Shown: positions 8,423-18,473, counted from the stretch's first letter. The stretch: 64,000 nt of DNA from PFJX01 sp031426735 (GCA_031426735.1 JASJPK010000022.1:41627-105626); one strand, 5' to 3'. Notes: generated by a model from the letters alone, not told the origin. Numbers and translations: made by a program.

Positions 8423-8953
8423 ATGGCGAAAGAAGAGGCGGCAGCAGAAGTTGTACCACCGAAGAAAAAAGGCAAGATGCTCATCATCATTCTGGCTGTG
8501 GTCGGGGTGCTGGTGATCGGTGGCGGGGTGGGCGCATACCTGTTGCTCTCGAAGCCCGCGACTGAAAAGGATGCCAAGCACGGCGATGAAGCTGCAGCCG
8601 ACGCCGAAGGTGGCGATGAGGAAGAGCATGGCGACGAGGAGCATCCGCCGGTCTACGTCAAAATGGAGGCATTTACCGTTAATCTTGCCGACCAGGAAAG
8701 CTATCTGCAGACCGAGATTCAACTTCTCGTTGCGGATGCCAAGGTGGGCGAGAAATTGAATGCGCGTTTGCCCGAAGTGCGCGATGCCTTGATTCGTTTA
8801 CTTTCCAGCAAGACCGGCGAGGAACTCTCGCAGCAGGAAGGCAAGGACAAGCTGGCCGTCGAAATTCAGAAACAGATCAATGAGGTTCTGGGCATCAAGA
8901 AGAAAGCCAAAGGTGTGAAGAAAGTGCTGTTCGGGGCTTTCATCATTCAGTAA
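8423..8953 (+). CDS. fliL: Flagellar basal body-associated protein FliL
   Basis: FliL surrounds the stator units at the motor. The 176-residue product has a short Lys-rich cytoplasmic N-terminus, one membrane helix (MLIIILAVVGVLVIGGGVGAYLL) at about residues 18-40, a strongly acidic linker with clustered D, E and H, and then the periplasmic domain beginning VYVKMEAFTVNLAD. The frame is open further upstream, but the ATG at 8423 with GAGGG just before it gives the normal N-terminus. The 154-base gap after fliK could hold a second promoter; none is convincing. Confidence 0.93.
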   Translation: MAKEEAAAEVVPPKKKGKMLIIILAVVGVLVIGGGVGAYLLLSKPATEKDAKHGDEAAADAEGGDEEEHGDEEHPPVYVKMEAFTVNLADQESYLQTEIQLLVADAKVGEKLNARLPEVRDALIRLLSSKTGEELSQQEGKDKLAVEIQKQINEVLGIKKKAKGVKKVLFGAFIIQ

Positions 8954-8967
8954 CCGACAGGAGTCAC

Positions 8968-9966
8968 GTGGCGGACGACATTCTTTCCCAGGAAGAGGTT
9001 GACGCACTCCTGCGCGGAGTCACCGGCGAGTCCGAGGAATCCGTTGCAGACGAGAGCGCGGGGGGAGTACGCGCCTACGATATCGGTCGGCAGGAACGCA
9101 TTGTGCGTGGGCGCATGCCCACGCTGGAAATCATCAACGAGCGCTTCGCCCGCAATTTCCGCATCGGTCTGTTCAATCTGATTCGTCGTACCGCCGAAAT
9201 TTCGGTCGCGCCGGTGACGGTCATCAAGTACAGCGAATTCGTGCGCAATCTGGTGGTTCCCACCAACCTGAACATGGTGCATATCCAGCCTTTGCGTGGC
9301 ACCTGTCTGTTCGTGTTCGATCCGAATCTGGTCTTCCTGGTGGTGGACAACCTGTTCGGCGGCGATGGCCGTCAGCACATGCGTGTCGAGGGGCGGGATT
9401 TCACTCCGACCGAGCAGCGCATCATCAGGAAAATCCTGGAAGTGGTGTTCGAAGAAATGCGCAAGGCCTGGGAGAGTATTTACCCGGTGCAGTTCGAATT
9501 CATCCGCTCCGAAATGAACACGCAGTTCGCCAATATCGCTACACCGACCGAGGTAGTCGTGGTCAGCACGTTCAATATCGAACTCGGCGCCGGCGGCGGC
9601 GATTTTCACGTCTGCATGCCCTACAGTATGATCGAGCCTATTCGCGATCAGCTCACCAGTACCATGCAGGCTGACCGTGCCGAAGCGGACGAGCGATGGG
9701 TGACGCAAATGTCGTTGCAAGTGCAGGACGCAGAAGTGGAGTTGGTGGCGAATCTGGGCCAGGCCCCGGTGACCCTGCGCCAGATTGTCGATCTCAAGGT
9801 GGGTGATGTGATTTCCCTGGAAGTGCCTGATGCCGTGATCGCCCAAGTGGATGGCGTGCCACTGTTCCAATGCAAATATGGGCAGAAGAATGGCCAGCTG
9901 GCGCTCAAGGTCGACCGGATATTGCAAGGCCAGGAGCGCGTTTCCTGCGCGGGGAGCAAGCGATGA
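8968..9966 (+). CDS. fliM: Flagellar motor switch protein FliM
   Basis: FliM forms the C-ring and binds phospho-CheY to change rotation. The 332-residue product starts at GTG 8968 after ACAGGAG and reads MADDILSQEEVDALLRGV, the conserved CheY-binding N-terminus. The CheC-like middle domain follows, with VKYSEFVRNLVVPTNLN-like text and the GG-containing FGGDGR loop. The C-terminal SpoA domain ends with RILQGQERVSCAGSKR. Its stop overlaps the fliN start (ATGA). Confidence 0.97.
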   Translation: MADDILSQEEVDALLRGVTGESEESVADESAGGVRAYDIGRQERIVRGRMPTLEIINERFARNFRIGLFNLIRRTAEISVAPVTVIKYSEFVRNLVVPTNLNMVHIQPLRGTCLFVFDPNLVFLVVDNLFGGDGRQHMRVEGRDFTPTEQRIIRKILEVVFEEMRKAWESIYPVQFEFIRSEMNTQFANIATPTEVVVVSTFNIELGAGGGDFHVCMPYSMIEPIRDQLTSTMQADRAEADERWVTQMSLQVQDAEVELVANLGQAPVTLRQIVDLKVGDVISLEVPDAVIAQVDGVPLFQCKYGQKNGQLALKVDRILQGQERVSCAGSKR

Positions 9967-10454
9967 GCGAGGATGCGCAAAAAACGGAAGACGACATTTC
10001 CGCCGACGATTGGGCATCCGCATTGGCCGAGCAGGAGTCGACTGCGCCTGCTGCCGGCGCCGATGACGATTGGGGGGCGGCTCTGGCCGAACAGGAGGCG
10101 GCCGATCAAGCTGCCGCGCAGAAGGCTCCACCGAGTCCTCCTGCAGCACAGATTTTCCAGAATCTCAGCCCCGATAGCGTGCAGCCGGCGGCCAACAATC
10201 TCGATCTGATCCTCGATATCCCGGTTCAACTCAATGTCGAATTGGGCCGCACCAAAATCGCCATTCGCAATCTGCTGCAGTTGGCGCAAGGCTCCGTGGT
10301 CGAACTGGATGGCCTGGCTGGACAGCCCATGGATGTGCTGGTCAACGGCTGTTTGATCGCGCAAGGCGAAGTCGTTGTCGTCAACGATAAATTCGGCATA
10401 CGCCTGACCGACATCATCAGTCCTGCCGAACGACTACGCCGCCTTAACCGCTGA
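9963..10454 (+). CDS. fliN: Flagellar motor switch protein FliN with duplicated N-terminal motif
   Basis: FliN completes the C-ring and docks FliH for export. The 163-residue product carries the C-terminal SpoA domain at about residues 80-160 (LDIPVQLNVELGRTK, VVELDGLAGQP, FGIRLTDIISPAERL). The N-terminal 50 residues hold two near-identical copies of a motif, DDWASALAEQE at 15-25 and DDWGAALAEQE at 35-45. Other FliN proteins have one such motif, in the N-terminal stretch used to bind FliH. The start ATG at 9963 overlaps the fliM stop. Confidence 0.96.
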   Translation: MSEDAQKTEDDISADDWASALAEQESTAPAAGADDDWGAALAEQEAADQAAAQKAPPSPPAAQIFQNLSPDSVQPAANNLDLILDIPVQLNVELGRTKIAIRNLLQLAQGSVVELDGLAGQPMDVLVNGCLIAQGEVVVVNDKFGIRLTDIISPAERLRRLNR

Positions 10455-10468
10455 ATGAAATCCTGCCG

Positions 10469-10915
10469 ATGAAATTTTCTCCAGTTTTCCGCAAAGGGCC
10501 TTGGGCCCTTTTTGCGTTATTTGCGGTTGTCGCACCCAGCGTGCTTGCCGCCAACGAGCCGCCCGCGATTTCGACTTCGGGCGCCTTGTTCCAGGGTTTG
10601 TTGGGCCTCGGTATGGTGCTGGCGGCGCTGGCTGCTTTCTTCTGGTTTTTGCGGCGATTTTCGCCTGGCCAGACGGCGGCCCAAGGCGTCGTCAAGGTGG
10701 TCGGTGGCGTCATGCTGGGCCCGCGCGAGCGTCTGGTGGTGGTCGAGGTGGGCGAAACCTGGCTGCTGCTCGGCGTCGGTGGCGGCCAGGTCAGCACCTT
10801 GCATACCCTGCCTCGGCCGGAAGGCTATACACCCGCAACACAGGCTCCGTTGCCCGCTCACTTGCCCAGATTCGCCGACAAGCTCAAGGAGCTTCTCTCG
10901 AAACGGCAGGGGTAA
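10469..10915 (+). CDS. fliO: Flagellar biosynthetic protein FliO
   Basis: FliO is the scaffold for assembling FliP in the export gate. The 148-residue product has a signal-like N-terminus, a membrane helix (LFQGLLGLGMVLAALAAFFWFL, about residues 40-62) and a small cytoplasmic domain with GPRERLVVVEVGETWLLLGV, the recognisable FliO core. It follows fliN by 14 bases and ends KELLSKRQG. Confidence 0.92.
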   Translation: MKFSPVFRKGPWALFALFAVVAPSVLAANEPPAISTSGALFQGLLGLGMVLAALAAFFWFLRRFSPGQTAAQGVVKVVGGVMLGPRERLVVVEVGETWLLLGVGGGQVSTLHTLPRPEGYTPATQAPLPAHLPRFADKLKELLSKRQG

Positions 10916-10967
10916 CGGGCATGAATCGAGGCCGTCCCGGAGAATGAACGTTTCGCCATGCCCGTTT

Positions 10968-11035
10968 CCCTCACCCCCAACCCCTCTCCCGCAAGCGGGC
11001 GAGGGGAGCGTCGAGCGCCGCAGTCGCGGCGCTCG
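10968..11035. repeat. Tandem stem-loops between fliO and fliP
   Basis: The 130-base fliO-fliP gap holds a CCCTCACCCC-type repeat with an imperfect hairpin at 10981-11006 (CCCCTC.CCCGC paired with GCGGG.GAGGGG). It is followed by a perfect 9-bp stem at 11012-11020 and 11027-11035 (CGAGCGCCG / CGGCGCTCG). No U-run follows, so these are not typical terminators. They resemble dispersed intergenic palindromes inserted into the operon. Confidence 0.7.
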
Positions 11036-11045
11036 CGTTGATGTC

Positions 11046-11789
11046 ATGCGTCTGCGTGCACTGCTCCTGATTTTCCTGGTCGGGCTTCTGCCCAGTGTGG
11101 CCATGGCGGCGCCCGGCATCCCGGCGTTCTCCAGTACGCCGGGCGCCGGCGGCGCCACCAATTACACGTTCAGCATCGAAGCGCTGCTGCTGCTGACGGC
11201 ATTGACCTTCCTGCCGGCGGCGTTGCTGATGATGACGGCCTTCACCCGCATCGTCATCGTACTGTCCCTGTTGCGCCAGGCCATGGGCACGATGAATGCG
11301 CCACCGAATCAGGTCATTGTCGGGCTGTCCCTGTTTCTGACGTTTTTCATCATGGCGCCGGTGTTCGACAAGATTCACGAAACCGCCTGGAAACCCTATT
11401 CGGAAAACAAGATCAGCCTGGTGCAGGCCGCCGATCTCGGCGCGCAGCCGCTCAAGTCGTTCATGCTGAAACAGACGCGACAAGAGGATCTGGCCTTGTT
11501 CATCGGTCTGGCCAAGGTGCCGCCACTCAACACGCCGGAGGAGACGCCGCTGAAAGTGCTGGTTCCGGCCTTCATCATCAGCGAACTGAAAACCGCCTTC
11601 CAGATCGGTTTCATCGTGTTCATCCCGTTTCTGATCATCGACATGGTGGTCGCCAGCGTGTTGATGTCGATGGGCATGATGATGTTGTCGCCGGTGCTGG
11701 TCTCGCTGCCGTTCAAGATCATGCTGTTCGTGCTGGCGGATGGCTGGAATCTGCTCATCGCCTCGCTGGTGCAGACTTTCCAGATATGA
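11046..11789 (+). CDS. fliP: Flagellar biosynthetic protein FliP
   Basis: FliP forms the pentameric core of the flagellar export gate. The 247-residue product has a cleavable signal peptide (MRLRALLLIFLVGLLPSVAMAAPG) and four membrane helices, with the family signatures FTRIVIVLSLLRQAMGT, PPNQVIVGLSLFLTFF and FIPFLIIDMVVASVLMSMGM. ATG 11046 gives the normal signal sequence, although the frame is open upstream. No good SD is present; the preceding stem-loop lies 10 bases away. Confidence 0.96.
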   Translation: MRLRALLLIFLVGLLPSVAMAAPGIPAFSSTPGAGGATNYTFSIEALLLLTALTFLPAALLMMTAFTRIVIVLSLLRQAMGTMNAPPNQVIVGLSLFLTFFIMAPVFDKIHETAWKPYSENKISLVQAADLGAQPLKSFMLKQTRQEDLALFIGLAKVPPLNTPEETPLKVLVPAFIISELKTAFQIGFIVFIPFLIIDMVVASVLMSMGMMMLSPVLVSLPFKIMLFVLADGWNLLIASLVQTFQI

Positions 11790-11799
11790 GTTTGCAGAG

Positions 11800-12069
11800 A
11801 TGACTCCCGATACCGTCATCGCCATCGTGCGCCAGGCGCTGGAAGTCGCCATGCTGGCGGCCGCGCCGATGTTGCTGGCCTCCTTGTTTACCGGCCTGCT
11901 GGTTTCCGTTTTTCAGGCCGCGACGCAGATCAACGAGATGACCTTGTCGTTCATCCCCAAGGTTCTCGTGATGTTTATCGTGCTGGTGGTCACCGGTCCG
12001 TGGACCTTGCAATTGCTGGTCGAATACATCACCCGACTGATCGGTAGCATTCCGACACTGATCGGATAA
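11800..12069 (+). CDS. fliQ: Flagellar biosynthetic protein FliQ
   Basis: FliQ is the small two-helix subunit of the export gate. The 89-residue product MTPDTVIAIVRQALEVAMLA carries LTGLLVSVFQAATQI-type text (here LFTGLLVSVFQAATQINEMT) and a second helix VLVMFIVLVVTGPWTLQLL. It begins 10 bases after fliP and is followed 4 bases later by fliR. Length and sequence are standard. Confidence 0.96.
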   Translation: MTPDTVIAIVRQALEVAMLAAAPMLLASLFTGLLVSVFQAATQINEMTLSFIPKVLVMFIVLVVTGPWTLQLLVEYITRLIGSIPTLIG

Positions 12070-12073
12070 CACC

Positions 12074-12859
12074 ATGTTCACGCTGTCGTCAGCCGATCTG
12101 GACACGATGCTGGCGCTGTTCCTGTTTCCCTTCGTACGCATTCTGGCCTGGCTCTCGTTCGATCCGCTGCTGGGCAATCGCGCGGTACCGATGCGCGTGC
12201 GCGTCGCTTTGGCGATGGTGCTGGCGATGGCGGTCACGCCGATCCTGCCGATGGACACGCCGGTGCGCCTGGCCTCCGGCGATGGCGTGCTGATCCTGCT
12301 GCAACAGATCGCCATCGGCGCCGCGTTGGGGTTCGCCTTGCGTATCGTGTTCTCCGCGGTCGAATTCGCCGGCCAATTGATGGGCCTGCAAATGGGGCTG
12401 TCCTTCGCCACCTTGTTCGATCCGATCAACGGTGCGCAAACGCAGGTGATTTCCCAATTCCTGACGCTGACTGCCACGTTGATCCTGTTCGCCTTCAACG
12501 GCCACCATCTGGTCATCTCCGCACTGGTCATGAGTTTTCAGGAAATTCCGATCGGCGCAACCTTCTCGGCGGACGGATTCGCCATGCTGGCGCACTGGGG
12601 CGGTACCTTGTTCGCGGTCGGCTTGCATATTTCATTGCCGGTCACCGCCGCGCTGCTGGCCACCAATCTGACCGTCGGCATGATGTCGCGCGCATCGCCG
12701 CAATTGAACATCTTCGCCATCGGTTTCCCGTTGACGATTGGCGTGGGTTTCGTTGTGCTCTACCTGGCCCTGGCGTTTCTGCCGGCGCGACTCGATCAAT
12801 TCTGGCTGCAGGCCGTCGAAGTCGGCGCCGGCGCCATGCGTGGCGTAGCCGGACAGTAA
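12074..12859 (+). CDS. fliR: Flagellar biosynthetic protein FliR
   Basis: FliR completes the FliPQR export gate in the inner membrane. The 261-residue product has multiple hydrophobic helices and the conserved EFAGQLMGLQMGLSFATLFDP and NGHHLVISALVMSFQEIPIG segments. It is the last gene of the flagellar run; 89 bases separate it from dapA. flhB, flhA and other late genes are not in the window. Confidence 0.95.
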   Translation: MFTLSSADLDTMLALFLFPFVRILAWLSFDPLLGNRAVPMRVRVALAMVLAMAVTPILPMDTPVRLASGDGVLILLQQIAIGAALGFALRIVFSAVEFAGQLMGLQMGLSFATLFDPINGAQTQVISQFLTLTATLILFAFNGHHLVISALVMSFQEIPIGATFSADGFAMLAHWGGTLFAVGLHISLPVTAALLATNLTVGMMSRASPQLNIFAIGFPLTIGVGFVVLYLALAFLPARLDQFWLQAVEVGAGAMRGVAGQ

Positions 12860-12948
12860 TCGTCGCGTTCCTGCGGTATCCGGCGTCGGCGCGGTCAGTT
12901 CAGGCCGGTTTCGGCTAAAATCGCTTCTTTTTTCGAATCCTGATCGCC

Positions 12949-13824
12949 ATGTTTACTGGCAGCCTCGTCGCTCTCGTTACCCCCATGCTGGCTGATGGGT
13001 CTCTGGATATGCCCCGCTTCCGGGCGCTGATCGATTGGCATATCGATCAAGGCACCGATGGCCTGGTCATCGTCGGCACCACCGGCGAGTCGCCTACCGT
13101 CAATACCGAAGAGCATTGCCTGCTGATCCGCACGGCGGTCGAACAGGCCGCCGGGCGAGTTCCGGTGATCGCCGGCACCGGCGCGAATTCCACCACCGAA
13201 GCCATCGAACTGACCCGTTGCGCCAAGTCAGCCGGAGCGGCGGCCGGACTTTCTGTCGCGCCGTACTACAACAAGCCGAACCAGGAAGGCCTCTATCAGC
13301 ATTTCAAGGCGATCGCCGAAGCGGTTGACCTGCCCCTGATCCTGTACAACGTACCGGGCCGTACCGTCTCGGATATCAGCAACGATACCGTCCTGCGTCT
13401 GGCCAAACTGCCTGGCGTGGTCGGCATCAAGGACGCCACCGGCAACATCGAGCGCGGTTCCCTGCTGCTCAAGGCCGCGCCGGCGACTTTCTCGGTTTAC
13501 AGCGGCGACGATGCCAGTTGCATGGTGCTGATGTTGCTGGGTGCCAAGGGCGTGATCTCGGTCACCAGCAACGTTGCGCCCAAGCTGATGCACGAAATGT
13601 GCGTCGCCGCTCTCGGCGGCGATCTGGCACGGGCCCGCGCCATCAACTTCCAGTTGCTCGGCCTGCACCAGAAACTGTTCGTGGAAGCCAATCCGATTCC
13701 CGTCAAGTGGGCACTGACCGCAATGGGCCACATCGATTCCGGCATCCGTTTGCCGTTGGTTACCCTGTCTGACACATATCACGACACCTTGCGTGTCGCC
13801 CTGAAGGAAGCCGGCTCTTTATGA
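12949..13824 (+). CDS. dapA: 4-hydroxy-tetrahydrodipicolinate synthase
   Basis: DapA condenses pyruvate and aspartate semialdehyde, the first step of the lysine/diaminopimelate branch. The 291-residue product has VGTTGESPTV near residue 43, the Tyr motif LILYNVPGRT near residue 133, and the Schiff-base lysine in GIKDATGNI near residue 161. The stop overlaps the bamC start (ATGA), a dapA-bamC pairing common in beta- and gammaproteobacteria. A TAAAAT-like -10 lies upstream at 12916, without a clear -35. Confidence 0.97.
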   Translation: MFTGSLVALVTPMLADGSLDMPRFRALIDWHIDQGTDGLVIVGTTGESPTVNTEEHCLLIRTAVEQAAGRVPVIAGTGANSTTEAIELTRCAKSAGAAAGLSVAPYYNKPNQEGLYQHFKAIAEAVDLPLILYNVPGRTVSDISNDTVLRLAKLPGVVGIKDATGNIERGSLLLKAAPATFSVYSGDDASCMVLMLLGAKGVISVTSNVAPKLMHEMCVAALGGDLARARAINFQLLGLHQKLFVEANPIPVKWALTAMGHIDSGIRLPLVTLSDTYHDTLRVALKEAGSL

Positions 13825-14963
13825 AAATTTTCGCCTTGCGTAACCCTGTCGCGCTGATCGCTCTGGCCGTGACCGCCAGCGGCTGTTCCATGTTTGAAGG
13901 CAAGAAGATCGACTACAAATCCGCCAGCACGTTGCCGACGCTGGAGGCGCCGCCGGATCTGGTGCTGCCGGCGGGCGACAACCGCTTTGCCGTACCGGAC
14001 ATCAACCCGAAGGGTGCTGCCACCTTCTCCGCCTATGACCGCGAACGCGGTGGCAAGCCGCAAGCCGCAGGCACGCAAGCGCTGTTGCCGAAGGTCGACA
14101 AGGTCAGCATCGAGCGGGCCGGCGGCCAGCGCTGGTTGACGGTGCAAGCCCCGGCGGCCGAAGTCTGGCCCATCGTCAAGGATTTCTGGCAGGAACTGGG
14201 CTTCATCATCACGCTGGAATTGCCCGATGCCGGTGTGCTGGAAACCGACTGGGCCGAAAATCGCGCCAAGATTCCGCAGGAAGGCATTCGCGGTTTCCTC
14301 GGCAAGGCGATGGACAGCCTGTATTCCACCGCCGAACGCGACAAGTTCCGCACGCGGCTGGAACCGGCAGCTGAAGGCCGCACCGAAATCTATGTCAGCC
14401 ATCGCGGCATGGTCGAGGTGTTCGAAGGTACCCAGGGCGGCGGCGATCAGGGCCAGGGCCGCACCATCTGGCAACCGCGTCCGGCCAACCCGGAACTCGA
14501 AGCGGAAATGCTGCGTCGTCTGATGGTGCGTTTCGGCGTCGAAGAAACGCGCGCGCAGAGCATGTTGGCCGACAAGAGCGCGCCGGCGCAGGCCGTGCAG
14601 ATCAAGAATCCGGATGCGGCGCCCGGCATCAGCCTGCCGGATTCGTTCGACCGCGCCTGGCGTCGGGTCGGTCTGGCGCTCGACCGGATCGGCTTTGTCG
14701 TGGAAGACCGCGACCGCGCCGGCGGCATCTACTTCGTCCGCTATGCCGACCCGGAAGCCAATAGCAGGAAGGAAAAGGGCTTCCTGTCCAAACTCGCGTT
14801 CTGGAGTTCGGATGACGCCAAAGCCAAGGCGCTGCGCTACCAGGTGCGCCTGAAAGGGACCGAAGCGAACACCGCCCTGGCCGTTTACATGGACGATGGC
14901 GCGCCGGCGAACAACGAGACCGGCAACCGCATCGCCAGTCTGTTGTTCGAGCAACTGAAGTAA
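13821..14963 (+). CDS. bamC: Outer membrane assembly lipoprotein BamC
   Basis: BamC is a lipoprotein of the BAM complex that inserts outer-membrane proteins. The 380-residue product has a lipoprotein signal with lipobox A-S-G-C (LIALAVTASGCSMFEGKK, Cys at about 22), the unstructured region reading IDYKSASTLPTLEAPPDL that contacts BamD in the family, and two helix-grip domains (around 90-190 and 250-350). It is translationally coupled to dapA and precedes a metallohydrolase by 7 bases. Confidence 0.92.
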   Translation: MKIFALRNPVALIALAVTASGCSMFEGKKIDYKSASTLPTLEAPPDLVLPAGDNRFAVPDINPKGAATFSAYDRERGGKPQAAGTQALLPKVDKVSIERAGGQRWLTVQAPAAEVWPIVKDFWQELGFIITLELPDAGVLETDWAENRAKIPQEGIRGFLGKAMDSLYSTAERDKFRTRLEPAAEGRTEIYVSHRGMVEVFEGTQGGGDQGQGRTIWQPRPANPELEAEMLRRLMVRFGVEETRAQSMLADKSAPAQAVQIKNPDAAPGISLPDSFDRAWRRVGLALDRIGFVVEDRDRAGGIYFVRYADPEANSRKEKGFLSKLAFWSSDDAKAKALRYQVRLKGTEANTALAVYMDDGAPANNETGNRIASLLFEQLK

Positions 14964-14970
14964 GCGACCG

Positions 14971-15734
14971 ATGCGTTTCGGATGTCTCGGCAGCGGCAGC
15001 AAAGGCAATGCCTGGCTGGTGCAAGCCGGAGACACCCGCATCCTGGTCGATTGCGGCTTCGGCCCGCGTGAAGCCGGCAAGCGGCTGGCGCGCCTGGGCC
15101 TCGCAGTGAACGACCTCGATGCCATTCTGATCACGCACGAACATGGCGATCACGCTCGCGGTGCCGCCCAATTGGCGAGCAAGGCACGCTGCCCGGTCTG
15201 GCTGTCGCATGGCACCCACGCCATGCTGGATGCAGCGGGCATCGCGCCGCTTTCGCTGCAGATCATCGCTGGGCAGCAGAAGTTTGCCGTCGGCGCGCTG
15301 GAAATCACGCCCTACCCGGTGCCGCACGACGCGCGCGAGCCGATGCAGTTCGTCTTCTCCGATGGCGCGCACCGGTTCGGTTTGCTGACCGATGCCGGTC
15401 ATGTCACGGCGCACATGGAAACCGTCCTGAGCGGCTGCGCTGCGCTGGCGCTGGAATGCAATCACGATGTCGCCCGGCTCGAAGCGGGCAGTTATCCGTA
15501 TCCGCTGAAGCAGCGCATCCTTGGCCGCTACGGCCATCTCGACAATGCTGCAGCGGCAACGCTGCTGCAGAAGATTGCAGGCAGCGGCCTCAAACATGTG
15601 GTGGCTGCGCATCTGTCCGCAGAGAATAACGCGCCTGAACTTGCCCGTGCCGCCTTGGCCCGGGCGCTAGGGTGCGCGCACGACTGGATCGGCGTCGCCG
15701 ATCAGGAAACTGGACTCGATTGGCGGGAAATCTG

Positions 15735-15735
<1 letters not shown>
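14971..15735 (+). CDS. MBL-fold metallohydrolase (YycJ/WalJ-like)
   Basis: A cytoplasmic metallo-beta-lactamase-fold hydrolase of 254 residues. It opens MRFGCLGSGSKGNAWLV and carries the metal-binding ITHEHGDHARG (HxHxDH at about 53-58), later CNHDV and GRYGHLDNAAAA with AAHLS. This pattern matches the YycJ/WalJ group, linked in Gram-positive bacteria to DNA repair and cell-wall homeostasis; the substrate in proteobacteria is unknown. The stop overlaps the start of the helicase gene (TGATG), so the two are likely co-translated. Confidence 0.87.
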
Positions 15736-17101
<1,366 letters not shown>

Positions 17102-17105
<4 letters not shown>

Positions 17106-17401
17106 GTTCCGAATGGCTGCTGCTCGCCAGCCTGGCCGCCCTGGCCTGGTTCTGGTGGGACAGCCTGCAAAAGCGCGAACTCGCGGTGCGCGCCGCCCGC
17201 GCCGTGTGCGAGCGTTCCGGCGTGCAATTTCTCGATGACAGCGTCGCGCTCAGCCGGATGCGGTTGAAACGCGACAGCAACCACCGCGCCCGCCTCTATC
17301 GTGAATTCTCGTTCGACTACTCCAGCGTCGGCGACGACCGCCAGGCCGGCCGGGTTTATCTGCTCGGCGAAGTCGTGCTTTCGGCGGATTTGATCGCCTG
17401 A
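17102..17401 (+). CDS. DUF3301 family protein
   Basis: A 99-residue protein with an N-terminal membrane helix (WLLLASLAALAWFWWDSL) followed by REL.VRAAR.VCERSGVQFLDDSVAL and FSFDYSSVGDDRQAGRVYL, which I recognise as the DUF3301 pattern. Its function is unknown. The ATGA overlap with rhlE suggests co-expression. The region downstream is non-coding. Confidence 0.85.
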
Positions 17402-17468
17402 TCCTGTGCAGTAAACAAGCCGAAGCGGAATTTCAGCGGCTTCAGGTCATTCCCACCCTACGACCCGC

Positions 17469-17535
17469 GTAGGAGCGCCTTCCAAGGCGCGATTGTTCAG
17501 CTGTCAAAGCATCGCGGCTTGGAAGCCGCCCCTAC
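17469..17535. repeat. REP-like two-armed palindrome
   Basis: The left arm, 17469-17493, begins GTAGGAGCGCCTTCCAAGGC and is identical over 25 bases to the left arm of the element at 56385. The right arm, 17511-17535, is its approximate inverse. Each arm is itself a hairpin: GCGCCTT/AAGGCGC on the left and GCGGCTT/AAGCCGC on the right. Confidence 0.85.
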
Positions 17536-17700
17536 GGCGCTCGCTTCTTGCAACGGCAATCGGACGCTGGATCGCGGGAAAGGTCATGTCCGAGTGTGGT
17601 TTGTGTAGCACTGGCGGGCATAGTCGGTATTTATTACACGCGAGCAGACGTTGGAACGGGAGGGGATCGCAACCCCATGATCTTAAATGGAGTACATAGC

Positions 17701-17716
17701 TGGCATGTACATTGCT
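17701..17716 (+). promoter_or_regulatory. Sigma-54 promoter of PEP-CTERM gene
   Basis: TGGCATGTACATTGCT matches the -24/-12 consensus with the invariant GG and GC at the right spacing. The -12 element ends 42 bases before the ATG at 17759. The second PEP-CTERM gene has an equivalent site at the same distance. Confidence 0.82.
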
Positions 17717-17758
17717 TTAGGTCGAACTCCCTAACCAAACACGGACAACAGGAACAAT

Positions 17759-18421
17759 ATGGCATTCTGCAAATCACCGAGCGCGTTGGCGCTGTGCGCT
17801 GCTTTAGGTGGCGCACTTGGGTCGACACCTGCTACAGCGCTGCCTATCAATCTGGTTACGAATGGTAGTTTTGAAGCGAATACCATCGTTCCGCAAAATC
17901 CTGGTGCTCCCTACCAGTTTATCGGTGACAAAACCGCCACCCCCTTGAGCGGCTGGACTACGCACTCCGGTTTCCGCGGCATCATTCTGTTCAACAGTGG
18001 CTACCAGCCGGTTGCCGATGGCGTTAACGCAGTGCAGTTGGAATGGCCCGGTGACACCTTGTCGCAGACCTTTGCGACCGTGGCTGGTCAAGAATATGAG
18101 TTGAGCTATGCGGTTTCGGCGTTTACCGACGGGGGTAGCAATTTTCAGGGCTATCTCAACGTGGCGATCGATGGGGCTACTCAGACGGTAAACGGCTCGA
18201 TGGCGGGCTACACGAACTATTCACTGGCTTTTGTGGCCGATAACAACTTTGCAACGCTGACTTTCACAAGCCTGGGCGATATGTGGCGCAGCTACCCGCA
18301 ACTCGACAACGTCAACGTTACGGCTGTCGCGAATACGGCAGCGGTGCCGGAACCTGCATCTCTTGCCCTTCTTGCCCTGGGTCTGGCCGGGCTTGGCATC
18401 AGCAGGCGCAACAAAGTGTAA
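17759..18421 (+). CDS. PEP-CTERM sorting domain protein, DUF642-like
   Basis: A secreted 220-residue protein. It has a signal peptide (residues 1-28, cleavage after ATA-LP region), then LVTNGSFEAN and a beta-rich core resembling the DUF642 / choice-of-anchor carbohydrate-binding-like fold. The C-terminus is a canonical PEP-CTERM signal: VPEP, the helix SLALLALGLAGLGI and SRRNK. In this system an exosortase (not in the window) processes the tail and the protein is linked to exopolysaccharide export. AGGA lies just before the ATG. A strong terminator follows. The core function is unknown. Confidence 0.9.
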   Translation: MAFCKSPSALALCAALGGALGSTPATALPINLVTNGSFEANTIVPQNPGAPYQFIGDKTATPLSGWTTHSGFRGIILFNSGYQPVADGVNAVQLEWPGDTLSQTFATVAGQEYELSYAVSAFTDGGSNFQGYLNVAIDGATQTVNGSMAGYTNYSLAFVADNNFATLTFTSLGDMWRSYPQLDNVNVTAVANTAAVPEPASLALLALGLAGLGISRRNKV

Positions 18422-18441
18422 TTAATTGCTACAGCCAGTCC

Positions 18442-18473
18442 ACAAGCCCCGTCTCGACGGGGCTTGTGTTTTT
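18442..18473 (+). terminator. Rho-independent terminator after PEP-CTERM gene
   Basis: ACAAGCCCCGT and its complement ACGGGGCTTGT form an 11-bp stem at 18442-18467 around a CTCG loop, followed by GTTTTT. Confidence 0.9.

Larger units (their letters stand above)
17402..17758. other. Intergenic region, 357 bases, with REP-like palindrome and sigma-54 promoter
   Basis: No convincing coding sequence. It holds a two-armed REP-like palindrome (17469-17535), a GTACAT-n7-ATGTAC dyad at 17692-17710, and the sigma-54 promoter at 17701-17716. Base composition is lower in GC near 17620-17760, as expected for a regulatory region. Confidence 0.8.

Noticed and set aside
10512..11045. Long N-terminal extension of FliP
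   Set aside because: The upstream part is an alternate frame of fliO and a repeat; ATG 11046 gives a normal signal peptide.
17692..17710. GTACAT-n7-ATGTAC dyad as a dedicated operator
   Set aside because: It overlaps the sigma-54 -24 element, and part of the symmetry follows from that consensus; no second copy occurs upstream of the other PEP-CTERM gene.
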